Source: Pyxicephalus adspersus
Lineage: Eukaryota > Chordata > Amphibia > Anura > Pyxicephalidae
Assembly (NCBI RefSeq): GCF_032062135.1
Contig: NC_092862.1
Coordinates: 63,643,693 to 63,707,692, forward strand
Direction: 5' to 3'
Length of the DNA stretch: 64,000 nucleotides
The notes under the pieces are model-generated. The model saw only the letters and a list, made by a program, of their open reading frames with translations. It did not search any database and was not told the origin of the DNA. Below, in pieces: positions 46,917-60,460 of this stretch; positions within the stretch are counted from its first letter, which is position 1; each line of letters opens with the position of its first letter. The translations under genes and the position numbers were made by a program.

Positions 46917-48788
46917 ATTTGTGCAAGGACTACAGCATCCTGCTTTGATCTTCCAATTGACACCACATCTTAGGTATACTGAAACTGCATAAAATACTAC
47001 TGACCCATGTTCCACAAAACCTTATTTCTTTATTATTTATCATCAATAATGATGCACAGTGGTTAAATAGATGGCCTCTCTTTTACTGAATGACACATTG
47101 CATGCAAGAGCCGTATACTCTTGTACAGTAATAAGGGGCTTGTAGCGGAGAACTTTTATTGAACTGTAAAGCTCCTGTTGCCTGAATGGCTGAGATAAGT
47201 AACCACATCTGTTAGTGAAGGGCAAGGATAAAGTAAAACTTTCCTAAACCTAGGAAATTAAACGTGAGCATATGATGAGCCCTTTAGTGAAAGCCGTGTG
47301 TCTAAACGATCAGTAGATCCTTAATGTTAGTTTGTATTTCTGACCTCATAATATATTGGATCTGTACACAAAGTGTATAGGTATTTTTTTCTAAAAAGTC
47401 AAGTTTTTAAGTGACGTAAAAGCAACAAAAAGCACATGATGTAAAGGAGCCACAAACATAAGGCTTGAAAGGAGCAACAGTTGGTGCCCAGAGCGTTCAT
47501 CCCCCTCCCCCTGCTCTCCATCTCTTCCACACCCTTCCAGCAACTATCACAAATCCTCAGGCCTCACGACTGCCAGCTGACAGAACTGTTTAGTCAGCAA
47601 GCAGAGGTAGAGATACAGAAAGCTTCCACTACTCCATCACTTCAGCCCACATCCAACCGCCCTGCTCCACTGCACGCTAATCAAGTACCATTAATAGCAA
47701 CACATTTACCAGTCTCATTCACATTCTTTACTTACAATAAATTAGTAACTAGCAATAAAAAATAAGATTATCTATTATTTATAGGAATGCTAGTTTTTCA
47801 TCCATGTGAATAGAAAACCCCATAATCCACATCGGCGGACATTGTCCACAATTACTAATATAATTACTAAGACATAAGGACCACATTTGATGATGATGTT
47901 CTCATATTTTGCACATCTTGTTTGTCAAATGTTTAACTTTAAAAATAGCACATGAATAATAATGCCACATAGGTTGATGATGAAATTAAACAAGTATTTA
48001 AAGACAAAAATAGATAATTATACTCATTGACAAACCTTTAAAGGCACTTCTAGAAATGCAGAGTTATAGATCTAAACAACCTATTAAAGTAAAAATGATG
48101 TAAAAACAAAGTTTCTAAAAGTAACTATACTATGCATAAATAGCAGCAACATTAAAGACAGCCTTTACACCATTTGTAATGAATTTTTTGGCCACCATGC
48201 TGTCTGTGTCCAATTAACCCCTTAGGTCTAAGTATCCCATGATGGCTGTTGGCAGCAAATATTTTAATGGAAATCAGATTGCTCTGGGCAAGGTTCCCCA
48301 TGTTTTCTCTCCCTCCCTCCAGCCCTGAGATGATTTCTGCTCTAGCAACTTCCCCCATCTTGTGAGAGCAGCAAGTACAGTAGAGCCTTCATGTTTCACT
48401 TCCCTCATCACTTATGATAGTCTAGGTGCTCTGTCTGCCTCCACGTTCACTATTTCACTGTCTATAAATACTGGATGGGAAAAATACATTTTTCATTTTT
48501 TACATTACACAATCTGCAACAAGTTGGAGTCTAACGTCACCAGGCTGAAGAACTTTAGGTCTATTCAGGACTACGATGCTTATAATGTCAGATTTCAAGC
48601 AAGATTTTCTAAAAAGCAACAAGAGGTTCATAACAAAAAACAACAGGTTGAATGAAGGCAAAAAGCAAAATAAGTAGTTTGTGGATTGCAGCCGTTTGAC
48701 CAAAGTGTCTATATGAATGCCAACAATAGCGGCCCAATATTTCAGTTTATTGGCGCTGGGGTCTCATGCACATGAGCCTTTATCACAC

Positions 48789-48811
48789 ATATATATATAT
48801 ATATATATATA
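48789..48811. repeat. (AT)n microsatellite
   Basis: About eleven AT units, intronic. Confidence 0.9.
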
Positions 48812-51292
48812 AGCATGCAATATATTTATATATATACCAAAAAGCTGTAGATTATCTGGAGGGGTAACACAGATTATAATGCATATGCTGTACATGTCAG
48901 TGATTTGTACGGATGAATTCTGTATAAAGGTGTGTCTCTGTGACCAATGAAGTTTACTGCAGCTTGCCCAAGCACCACAGCCTGTAGTCACTAAAAAAGT
49001 AATATGGACTGACCTGAAAATTCTATGCTGAATGTTTGAATACATTTTTATGTGCTTTCTGTGTATAAACCCACAATGTTAAGAATGTGTTCATCATTAT
49101 AGAATAAAGCTACTGTAAAATTCTACTTTAACATATGCAGAACTATACTAATATATGTTACATCACAATGAAACATAAAAGTCAATAAATATCAAGTGGA
49201 AGTAGCAGAATATTCTTCCCATCATCACTAAAAGAGATATCTATATAAACCCACACACATCCTCTATTCACTATTTTAACCTTTGCTCCTGCCTTAACAA
49301 GTTGCTGCACCCTTTGCTTGGAATTCACCCATGACACACCATCAAATTCTCTCAGCTTTATACCTTTGTGAGGGCTCATTCTCACACTTTCATCCTTCAA
49401 ATGACCAAAGAATGCTGCATGCTCCATAGTCCATAATGTTTAAATAAGGCAGGTAAAACCTGGTGTAAAACAAGAGTGCACACAACTGAACAGAAATCCT
49501 GCAACCTGCTATGAACAAACATCAAATATTAATGCTACCTGTAATATAACTAACATACTAAGCGATCCACACAAGACAGTGACATCAAATAATTTCCTGA
49601 GGCCTGCAACAACATATATATATAGGCAGATGCATTCATTGGATTAGTTAAATAATTTAGGTTAAGGATGTACAGTAAAGCAATCTATTTATTACAACAA
49701 AACTATAAACAACTTTTTATAGCATTTCATAAAAGTGAAACATTGTACCAAACTTTCCAAGCAAAAGGCAAAAGGTACAGTATGCCAGCATGTTCAGCTG
49801 TGGATTCATTTCAAGCAAAGTCACACTGCTCCTAGGAGTGCTACAACTGACCTAACCGGTTGATGTGAAAACAAAACAGAAAATGGGGGCTGTGTTTTAG
49901 GTGCAAACAAGTGGTCTGCTTACCATAAATAAACAAAAAAATGTGGCTCGACATTAGAGTCCTAGAAAACAGAATCTAGGAAGGAAAATCTGTCTTAACA
50001 ATACATTGCATTGCAATTATACAGAATACTTCATACACTTTTCTCCCCAGGCCGGCAGACAAGTCCACATCAAATAATGCCTTTATGAAAGTCAATTTTA
50101 AAACAGGAAGGAATATCCAAGTTATAATGATGCCTATAATAATAATATTCAGAGCGGATTGTGTGCAAAGTGAAGGCCTTCAATACAGCTACTTTCATCA
50201 TATACATAGACAAGTTTTTTTGTAATAAACTAATAAAGGGAAAAGTGGAGGCATCTTCCATAGCAACCCCTTTCCAACAGCTTGTTAGAAAATAAAACTT
50301 TTTTTTATAAAAGATTTAGGGACCTTACTTAGTATTGAAGATCACTATAGCAAAAGACAGCTTTATAGCAACCAAAGTTCTGAAAACATTTTTAAAGTAA
50401 AAACTGCTCTCATCAAACCTCAAATACATGCGTCAGTAAGTCATGCTGATGTTTACAGGGACCACAGCTAGCAGTACATATTAGCAGGATTTTATTTTCC
50501 CATCATAGCTTTGCATACACCAAATTGGGAGCATACAAATGAAATGTTTTCATTAATTTCTACCTTGGTTTGCATTTTTTGATACATAATAAGTTTGTTA
50601 TTGACTCAGTAACAGTATATAAAGCATGCTTGGGGTGTCCACTTCCAGAAGCCTTTGGTGCCTGGTACCCCTCTACACTCCAGCTCCTGGCCCTATGTCA
50701 CTAATGGGTACAGATGTACAACACTCCCATGAAACTGAAATGCTCACGATTATTTGGCTGCTGAAGTGGTTTAACAGAGAACTGTAAATTTTACAGAAAA
50801 TAAAAAATCAGCTACAGCACACATTCTTTTATGTATATTATAGAAGTAGTTCTATTCCACAATTCTTATGTTATTTAGATAGCTGAGATGTAAGGATTGT
50901 GATTCTTTATTTACTAGCCTATACAATAAGGAACTGCACAGAACACAACATTATGTGAAGTTGCAGTACCCATAGCAACCAAAGTTTTGTCCTGGTCTGA
51001 CTTCAGTAAATTCAGTTAGGTTGTTATGGGTTTCCACATCTAACCCCCTAAATGTACTGAATTACCAAGAGGGTGTTTAATCTTCAGACTTCTTCTGTTG
51101 GGTAGCTGACTGGTCCTATCATTCTACCACAATAAAGATGTTAATCAGTCTTTGTGTGGACCTCTTTGAAATGCGATTATACCTCAGGAACTTTATCTTA
51201 TCACTAGTTTTTCATGTCTGGTGAGAGCAGGAATAAGATACAGGGAGGGGGGATGAACAATGATAAGTATGTAACATGTAGTTCATCCTTAC

Positions 51293-51355
51293 CTTGCTTT
51301 CCATTGCGGAGTGCCAGCTTTCTGTCCCAGTCACAACAGGGTTCACTTTGGGATT
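51293..51355 (-). CDS. RREB1: Probable upstream RREB1 exon with a strong-context ATG
   Basis: A 63-nt exon with a TACTAAT branch-point-like sequence, acceptor GAATTACAG|AAT and donor AAGCAAG|GTAAGG. All 21 codons are open. The ATG at 51304-51302 sits in CCGCAATGG (G at -3, G at +4), a strong context, and gives MESK, which continues in phase 0 into the 29961-29841 exon and then RREB1. If used, the protein is 1724 residues. If joined to the first exon at 59749, the frame upstream meets a TGA, so this is the first in-frame ATG. Alternatively it is 5' UTR. Confidence 0.6.
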
Positions 51356-54300
51356 CTGTAATTCATTAGTATCTATTAGCACTGTGAAAAGAATACTTTT
51401 CTCTATGTCCACATCAGCTCTTTTCACATTAAAAAAAAAATTGCTTGTCTATCAACTATGTAGTGTAACACAGTATGCACACGAAACCCAAATAATGAAA
51501 CACATGTATGAATATACAAGCATGGTAAAATAGACACAAATGTAATACCATATAAGATTTTGTACTCAGAAACACTGAAAAAGTTAATTAGGGTACCATA
51601 TATCACTAGTCTAAATCCTGATGTTGATCAATACATATGCCATTTCTGAGGCATCCGATAAAACGTGTAATTATATCATTTGTTCCAATATATTACAGAG
51701 CGCTTACAGCTGTTATGTGCAGTACACATTCATACACTTGTATCTCAGAATTTCCTACTTTCCCAGGGTGATCACCAACACCCATCAAAGTCCTTACTTC
51801 TAATAGCTATAAGAAAACCCGGAAGAGTTGTACAGATTTGGAGAAAGGGCACCTGGTTGAGTTTCAGGAACTGCACATGAGAAAGTGTGCATGTTGGCGA
51901 TGAATCAGTTTTGAAATCTGGCACTGATGTATAAGTTACCTTTCCAGCATCTTGTTACCATCCTGAGAAAGGATTTATCTGCTTTGCTCCTGGAGGGGCC
52001 TGGACTGCACTGCAAGGCTTTTGCAAGTAGGAGTGAAAGCTCACAAAGTAACACCCCACACCTCTTACTGGCAGCACCTTAACCCACTCTCTGCCAAAGA
52101 AAAATAATTGCAGCAATACATCGCTGAACAGAGAACTAAATATTAGGAACTACAACAACTGGTGCTGTTGATGAAAAAAAAAAAACTATTATTATTTGTT
52201 CATTATGAACATTACTGGATCACATTCATTTAATTTAGATTTTGTACATCACTGCAAAAAGTCGAGGATGGTACTGTGACTGTACGGCAATTAAACGGCA
52301 AGAAAAAGTGAACACTTAACATCAAAAAAAAAAAAAAACACAATATATTTGGTGGGATAATGATATCAAAGGTCCTAAAGAAAAAAAAATTCTTACAGAG
52401 GGAAATGAGTTCCCAAACAGGAAGGGAGACAGGCGGTCCAGATCATTAGTTACTAGCCAACATCCTCTTTAAGAAATCCCTTTTACTTAAAAGCATGATG
52501 CAACGGAGTTCTAGAACCAATGTACTGAAACAGCTCATGATACAAAGACATTATATAAGTTTGTAACTGTAAAAAAAATGCAGCTTCTGGCCTGATTCTA
52601 ACACACAATTAAGAAGCTTAGGACAAGCAAAATACATGCAACTCTAACAGAAATGTTTTACTGACCTTAATTCTCAATGTAGCTGTAGGTCAGGAATGTA
52701 GAACATGCCTACACATACACCTGGTCCAGGATGGGGCTGAAAGCAGATGATGCAGGCACTGAATGAGGAGGGCCGTGGCAGTTAGTTGCTAATAACCAGT
52801 TACAAAGATAATGCTCAAGATAAAAAGAACATCAATGGTGGGAGGGCGATTTGGGTTTCTGCTTTCAGACCAAGCCCTAAACAAGGGCTGTTACAGCCAC
52901 CCTAGCAGTGGGGGAGATTGTGGTCAGGTAAATATTTTCAGTCAGCCATCAGCAGGAGATCCTGAAAAGATCCCTTCAATGGAGGGAAAAAGCCACTATC
53001 TTGACATGTCTGGAGCCAGTACTAATTTGCATAGCTAGGCAAAACAGAAGTACATATTCAGTTTCCAAGGAATCCAATGGAGAATCAAAAGATTCACAAA
53101 TCGCAGGTTCCCAAAAAGGACCCATGTTGATAGAAAACCAGATGCTCTGTTGCACAATCTGGCAGTTATCGGGGGGGATTTCATACAGGAAAACAGCATC
53201 TCACTTTCACGGGATGAGTAATCAAAGAAACGTGAGTGGCTCTATAAAATCCCAAAACCATATCCCAGTAGCATCTTTAAATCAGCTTTCTAACAGATAC
53301 AAGAAATGAATTGATAATAACGATTTGCTTGTTATCATATATTTTCATTATTAAGGTGACAATGTGTGTGTGGTACTATTCAAAACTTCCCTTGTCTTTT
53401 TTTTCCTTAAGAGTGCAAAAATGATATAGGACAAAGCACTGCATTTGAAATAAATAGTGCATTTCCATGGCATTTATTTTCTCCCCCTCCAGGACATTAA
53501 GCTAGAATTCTAAACAAACAGTGGGCATTCCAACCAGAACTGGGAAAATGAAAAAGAACTTTACTATATCTGGCTTTCATTTGCACATATAGATGATGCA
53601 ATTTAAATGCTGAACTAAACATAAGTCGTTTTTAAAACCATGATGCATTATTTTTGCATTTTTTTTAATGTTGAGAGGTTAAGGTACCAGAGATTATATT
53701 TAAACAGGATGCTGCATTGGATTTTCATGGAGGATGGCTGCATTACCCTTCCTTTATATGAGCAATTTACAGATATGAAAGTTTCAGCAGCTACCAAAGT
53801 AGTGCAAATTACACCATAAACCTGAAAAAGCTGTATGTAGGTTGAGCATATCTTTGCTTTCATAACCCTCTGGAATCTAAGCTTAACAAGACTATACATG
53901 CTTTGATCATCATTGGTTTGACTCATCATTTCTAAAAACTACAACAAAAAATGTTAATTCATCAGTATTTAGACCCCCATTTGTATCAACCAACTTGTTT
54001 TGCTAAATTCTTAGAAACACAGATTCATCCCTTAAAACTCCAGCCCTGTTCATTCTACCTGTACAGAGAAGGTTTCAGATGCAAGCCTAATTTAATTAAC
54101 AAAAGAGGATCCCAATTCATTGCATCATTAGCCTTGGCAACAAGCGGAGCAGGTAAATCCACAAGGCGCTGTTTCATCTGCCCTTCTTGCCATGGAAACC
54201 AGAGGTCCTAAATGTTACCATGTGCTTAGCAGCAGCTTGAAGAGGATGCAGGCGTGTACTCGGTCTAAAGCTAATCTACCAAGAAGGTTTCAGACAGGAT

Positions 54301-57300
54301 GGACATCTGTTACAGACACAGATCCAGCCAGTTGTCTTTATCAGAACGTCCAAATGCTGAATGCACACAGCGTTTTTACAGTTGCGGGCAACACAAAGGA
54401 TTTCTCAGGAATCGTTTTTATTTTAAAAACTAAAAAAAATATGCTCGGTCAGGTGCAACAGTGCTTACATGTCTACAGGACTCTCCAAACTTTGACATTT
54501 TCTAGGAGTATAAAACAACTTATTGTCAAACAGGAAACAATAAGGAACTAAAAGCAAACTGACTTTAGTCAGCAACTTAAGTTTATCTTATGACCCCAAG
54601 AATGAGTACAAAAGAAAGTAACAATGCCTGTGGGGGGTTCCTCCACCCCCGTTAACAAGTAGCATTATGAAAGTCTGAGGGCTGCAGGTGAATCCTTGTC
54701 AGCCTATTCAAATACCTGGTGGATGAAATCTACAGAGGCTCTCATAATTTTTCTTATTTGAATCACACTGAGCAAACAGTCTCCACCCGTAACACACTGC
54801 TTTTGTCTGAAGCACCTTTTCACTGAAATCTACCTTTGTTTAATGGCAGGTTTGCTCACAGGCTCTAGTGAAAACACGCTACTCCGGAATGCTTCTCCTC
54901 TGCCAAGGAAAATAGGATATGGTTTTATATATTCTTTAGATTGTGAGTTCTTCTGGCAAGGACTGCCTACTCGAGGCATTAGCAGCATCCTGTAACCAAC
55001 TTGTGTTTTCAGACTTTACATATATCTCTCTATAACTCTGATCATGTGCAGGCAAGTTATACTTAAGACATGATACAGTAATAAATTAATGGATACAAGC
55101 CCCAATGCCTGGCACCAAGCAAACAACACAGATCCACAAGCCAATTCTTAGTGGATGATATGCAAATTCTAACGTGCATGTTAACATTACCCGATGGGGA
55201 ACTGAGATGCATCAAAGGTATAGAGAAGCCCAGAGCTAAAAAGCATCTAAATTAAAAAAGCATCATACAGATCATAGATCTCTACAGTGATTTCTGCTGT
55301 TAATCAACAATTACAACACACCTACCACCCTTTCTGTCAACCTTTTACATCAGATTATTCTTGTTTGCAAGGCAGAAGCAATTTGCTTAAACATAAGGCC
55401 AGGACTTTATCTCCTGTATAAGGGTCAAGTGTAGTTTACCCTGATGCTCTTATTGCCTTGCAAGAAGCCAAGTCAATAAACTGCAGTTGCTCTGCACTTG
55501 TGTGATACATCTACAAACATCAGACAAAATCTGGATATTTATAATATCTGCATGTGTTAGGACAAAACTAGAACAGTAGAGGACACAGACAACCATATTT
55601 CCTGAGTTCTTCTTTACAGGCAGGGATTGTTTAGAAGTACCCTTCATATGACCTTTAAAAGTCAATCCATGTGGTTGAGTGTTCATTGTAACGCTGCAGC
55701 TTCACACATAAAAATAAAGTGTATTTACAAAGCCTCCAAGACCTTATTTACTTTAACTGCCAATTATCTAGTTATGCCTGAAGAATATAAATTGCACCCT
55801 ATCACTTATAATTAAAACATCATTAGAAACCATATAAAGATTACAGAATGCATCATATTTCAGAGGTTATGCTACTGGAATAAATCAAAATAATTGAAAT
55901 CACCTAAACATGTACTCATTTTTTTAAATTTTTGCTGCAGAAGTAAAGTGTGTAAAAGATAAAGATACCCATTCAATATTGCTCCTTTGTAGCCATAATA
56001 CATTTTATAAATTTGTTTGCTGTACAGGTATGTAACAAATTCTTGTTTTTTCATCATGAGTTTAATTCCCCCCAAATATATATTTTTTTTAGTTCCCATG
56101 CAGTCAGAAACAACTTTAAATAAAGAAGCAGTTAGTGCTAAAATCTAGATTTATTAGATGTTATGGTAGAGAGTAGCACCTCCACTCCTCCATCTTATTG
56201 TGTGCGACCTACATCCTTTCCCTGAATGCAGATAACAGGATCTGTGAAATGTCCCACCCTTTGCAGCATGTTGGAACAATGATTCATTTTACTTTTGTGT
56301 CTCCAACTTGCCAGGTAACAAACCTGGTGGGCAAAGTCTTTTTATTGAAACATTTACCGTAAAGGTGGCGGTGCTGGATGTTTAACTCTTACAACGACTG
56401 TAGCATTTAGCCAAAAAAGTTTAGAAAGGGAATCTCTCCATTCACATAAATGAACTTGCTTGGATTACTAACAAAAAAATATGGAGCAAAAATTTATATA
56501 GAAGTGTCAACCTGACATTATGAACTTTGATAAAGTAATTTCACATTAAATACAATATCATGGTACCTTTGTATTGTAATTTTGTTTATATAATAATTGA
56601 AAATAAGGGGCGAGTTGCAAAAGGGCCGATTGTGGACATGAGTGATGGAGGAAAATATACATCATCAGGATTATGGTATTAGTAGACTTTGCAAGAACAA
56701 ATACAATATCCTATATGATCAGAAAACATTTTCACCAACAAAAAAAAAAAAGTTCATGCACTCTATAGCATGCCTATTATACAATGGCTTTTCACTCATA
56801 TATATGATTCAATTGTCATTACTTCAGTGCAATTAAGTGACAAACTCAGTGTAAGGAGGGAAAATTATAGCAATAATTGAGCTTCATAGGCTGCTGGTAT
56901 GACACGCCAACTCAGTTCTCTTCTATGCTGGTAGGGCAAAAATAACTTTTGGTCATGTTTAAAACCCCATCAGGATCTAGAATTGTGCATTTGATGTGTA
57001 TGATGGTAAAGTTGCTATACTGCACATAAGTAAAGGAAAGATTAAGCACTTGGACCACACGTCTGTGGAAAAACAAATATTTCATCCAATATATCAGATA
57101 TTATTATATTAAGATCTGAGCATCACTTAGTTATAATTAGTATGTTTGCGTATCATCTAATACATGTTATCTGATCTGTGTAGCACTGGATTCAGAATTT
57201 GGAAAATGTAATTTTATCTGAAAGCCCAAGGCCATTCATTTAAAGTTGACGTGTAGGAATTAAAACATTGAAGTTGACTTGTTTCCAGTGGTGCAGCTTC

Positions 57301-59748
57301 TTGGGTTGTCACCCAGATCCCAAGTTCATTCGAAATGGCTTGAGGCATATTTACCAGAAGATCGGAGTTATACTTTACTGGGCACAAGTCAATTACTTCC
57401 TAGCCAATGAATTAGAACGGATTGAAAAGCTCTGAAGCTTTGGATGTAGAAATGTTGTTTTTCCCTGTGACCCCAATAGAAAGGTACCCCATCATCACGA
57501 TATTAGGAAAACAAATATCCTCTAGGAACATCGATGACAAGGAAATCCACACAGATGAAATAAAAGGGTTTGGCTGGAAATTTGCTTGAACACATAGTTG
57601 TTAGCTGTGTCACTTATCTATTGTTTGATCTGCATCTTTCACATCTTAATACATAAGATAAAGATCATCCTGCCTGAGAGGGTGGGATAAGTTACCTGCA
57701 TCAAGCAAAAATTTTACAGACCTGTGCAACTTTTTATATGATAAAAATGCTGGAGCAAAGATAACCATCAGTAAAAAAAAAAACTGAATGCAATAAAGAT
57801 CAGCAGTTATATAACTGTGGGCAGCTGAAGTTACAAACAAATCACTTGGCTCCACCTCTCCTACACCTTTAGGTCTATGGTGATTGGAGGGGCTGTAAAA
57901 AAAGTTTGACTTCAGTTACCTGCATCTCTGGCTGTGATAATCATCATGTTGTATGCTCAGCATGGGACAGATATACTCCACGTTCCTAATGTTCCCCCTG
58001 ACCTCTTGTGTCATCTGACAAAACATCATGTGTTCAGTAAATAGAACTAGGGCCATTCACCAAAGGACAACTCAGAAGTTTTTTTTCTTTTCATAAAACT
58101 TTTGAAAAAGCCAGGAAAAACTTGCATCTCCCTTTTACTAAGATATGAGGGTTAATTTTAGCTGCCTTCTGTTTAGCTGCTTAGCAACACTTATCCTATG
58201 ACCTTCAAAGCACCACCTTCTTTTAAAAAGGGATCATGAATACCACCATCCAAAGGACTTGACTTTATTTGCTTTTCTTCTGTCCAGAAACACACCGCTG
58301 CTCTTTTTTTTGTTCATTTGTCATTGTGAAAAGAAAACCAACAGCAGAGAAAACTTAATGGATGTTACACAAAACCTGGCGAGAGGCTACGGATTTCAGT
58401 AAGAAGGTCACGACAATGCATGAGGACATATAACAAGATCTATGCAACACATGGAAGTGCCCTCATCATGCCCAACAAGAAGGAGAAAAAGCTACAGCAA
58501 GGTAACTCAGCAATGATCCAGAATACACAGAAAGCTGAAGATTATCCATGGAAAGTACCAATGATGGACTTAAAGGAAACAACAAAGAAATGAGCCTCTC
58601 CCTAGGTCATAGTTATCTATCTGGGACAAAACTTTCATGAAGACTCAGCAGGAAGTGACAGCTGTATGTTCCTGTATAAGCATCCATCCAGCAAAGGAAG
58701 GGTTAGGCACAATATAATCCAGACTGATGGCACAACACCAGTCCAGGAGTACAGAAATCCCCTTCTCTGGGCAAGGTGTGGAGGTCAGAGCCATTACAAA
58801 CCTATGGATGATGAGTGAGAATGATGACACATGGAGGTGTGTTTGGACATTAGGGAAGGTTGTCCTGATGGTGATCAGCATGCTGGATGGAAGGGTTAAT
58901 GTGAGGACCCTCCATCACAGACACTTCCCTCCCCTAGTCTAGTATGTTGGTGCTGCTGTGCTGGCTCCTAAGCCGTGTAGAATTTCGTAATGGAATGTGA
59001 ACTGCTCATCCGGATCTGGGCTCCTTCTATCTCCTGACCAGTAAGGAGCAGGGGAGGACAGATCTGCTGAGACAGGAGAAACATTCTCCTCCTACAACTT
59101 CAACCATGGCTTACACAGGGGCAGACACATCACCCACATGTGTCCGGGCCACTACAAACGTGTCACATCCAGCACAGATCACCATCAACAGATCCCCATC
59201 ATCATCAAGTCCCACCTCATCTGATCCTCCACCACCAGATCCCCATCATACGATCCCACCTCATCTGATCCCCATCATCAAGTCCCACCTCATCAGATCC
59301 CCATCATCAGATCTCCTATCACCAAGTCCCACCTCATCTGATCCTCCATCACCAGATCCCCATCATACGATCCCACCCCACCAGATCCCCATCACCGATC
59401 CCCCATCCCCCGATCCCAGCAAGCAGACAGCCCCACTTGATACTTTATAAAGTTTCTGTAAGTATGGGGGGGTGTCCCCCATCATGAAGCCTGTATATTG
59501 GTGATGGGTTCAGGCAGGACAGCCCATGTATGATGGCAGGGTGAGCAGTGTCCCCGCACACGATTCCCATGCGATGCCAGGCTCCTTCCTGTAGTCACGA
59601 TGACGATCGTGGCCATTCGTGCTACGTGTGATCCGCACAGCAGATGCTGGGCTCACTATGGCAGGAAAGTTTATTCCCCATCCTGAGCAGAGAGCTACAT
59701 GGAGGATGTAATCAGGGGAGATCTGCCATGGGCTCTTCCCCAGCTTAC
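51356..59748 (-). other. First intron (8.4 kb)
   Basis: AT-rich at its distal end. Contains a GATCCCCATCA-type minisatellite at 59177-59416 close to the donor. No exon or transposon terminus recognised in the rest. Short open frames are not supported. Confidence 0.6.
59177..59416. repeat. Degenerate minisatellite of GATCCCCATCA-type units
   Basis: About 240 bp built from variants of GATCCCCATCA, GATCCTCCATCACC and AAGTCCCACCTCATCT in higher-order tandem order. It lies about 330 bp inside the first intron. The low-complexity Pro/Ser/His frame it produces on the plus strand (PTSSDPPPPDPHH type) is a by-product of the repeat. Confidence 0.9.
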
Positions 59749-60300
59749 CTTACAAGGGATGTCTTCATCTCACTGCAGGCTGCAGGCCATCTATACCGAT
59801 CGCTAACACACCGCCAGTGACAAAGATGAAATAAGGAGAAAAGTAAAGCAGAAAGTTTTGTCAGCGTGCTAGTGAGAAAGTTTCCCGGTGCTTTGTAGGT
59901 CAGGCCACAGAGCTGAGAGCAGCACCATCCGGGATGTGGTGGGGCTTGCTAGTTAAAAATAAACTTTGCTCTAGGAGGAGATGATCTGGCTGGATTCCTG
60001 AGCTCAGCCACTTTAATATGGATGAGCATCAGGTCCTGCAGGCAGAATGCTGCTCTTGGTGCTGCTGCTGTTGCTGCTGGAAGCTGGTTGGTAGAGAACT
60101 TTAACAAGGAAGGGGAAGGAGAGTCCGGGGGGCGGGGAGAGGAGGACATGGGGGAGGGGAGGGGGCAAAACATCATCTTCTCCAACATCGGAGCAACTTC
60201 CAAACAAACTTTTCCTGTCACTCCGACTGACCAAGGATGGCCACTGGGTGACTTGACAGCCATCTTTATGTGATGTTCTATGGGCGGACAGTGATAATAA
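59749..60300 (-). other. RREB1: Probable RREB1 first exon (5' UTR); 5' end approximate
   Basis: Ends in a strong donor CTTGTAAG|GTAAGC. The sequence is GC-richer than the introns and includes a CAG/GCA-rich stretch (60053-60080 on the plus strand). A motif AAAGATGGCTGTC (60255-60267 region) resembles YY1/TISU elements found just downstream of promoters. A 131-codon upstream open frame (60344-59949) ends at TAG before the donor. A second short upstream frame starts at the ATG near 59767 and would end just past the junction with 51355. The start site near 60300 is inferred. Confidence 0.5.
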
Positions 60301-60344
60301 GACTCATCGATTCTGTACTTATAATGGGATGTGTCACGTGTCAT
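59949..60344 (-). other. Upstream open reading frame in the RREB1 leader (131 codons, or 104 from the inner ATG)
   Basis: The inner ATG at 60263-60261 sits in AAAGATGGC (A at -3, G at +4), a strong context. The peptide begins MAVKSPSGHPW and becomes rich in Pro, Ser and Ala (SSSPRPPDSPSPS, ATAAAPRAA), reflecting the GC-rich and CAG-rich DNA. It stops at 59951-59949. The outer ATG at 60344 may lie upstream of the transcription start. Coding status is unknown; its likely effect would be on RREB1 translation. Confidence 0.35.
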
Positions 60345-60460
60345 CTTATAAATAAAGTTGGTTGTGTGGGTGAGTGGTCCCCGGTGATACGTTATGGGGG
60401 GGCTCCTCCCCCCGTACAGGTGGTTATACAGGTATGAGGTGGGCGGGGCCTCGCCTGAGC
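60300..60460 (-). promoter_or_regulatory. Candidate RREB1 promoter
   Basis: On the minus sense: a GC box GGCCCCGCCCA (60440-60450), a TATA-like TTTATAAG (60352-60345), an E-box CACGTG within a GACACGTGACAC context (60335-60340), and TATAAG at about 60324-60319. These lie within 150 bp of the inferred first exon. The sequence is GC-rich and holds several CpGs, as expected of a regulatory gene promoter. Confidence 0.5.

Larger units (their letters stand above)
29962..51292 (-). other. Very long 5' intron (21.3 kb)
   Basis: Contains most of the window's transposon insertions: SINE tails (40908-41012, 41845-41954, 46727-46863), an hAT MITE (42276-42469) and an inverted-repeat element (44290-44644), as well as microsatellites. 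A GC-rich CCAAT-containing patch lies at 44700-44960 and an isolated 202-codon frame at 34330-34938. Otherwise it is AT-rich with no exon that I could support. Confidence 0.65.

Noticed and set aside
59106..59450. 114-codon Pro/Ser/His-rich plus-strand frame
   Set aside because: It is produced by the GATCCCCATCA-type minisatellite and has no splice or promoter support.
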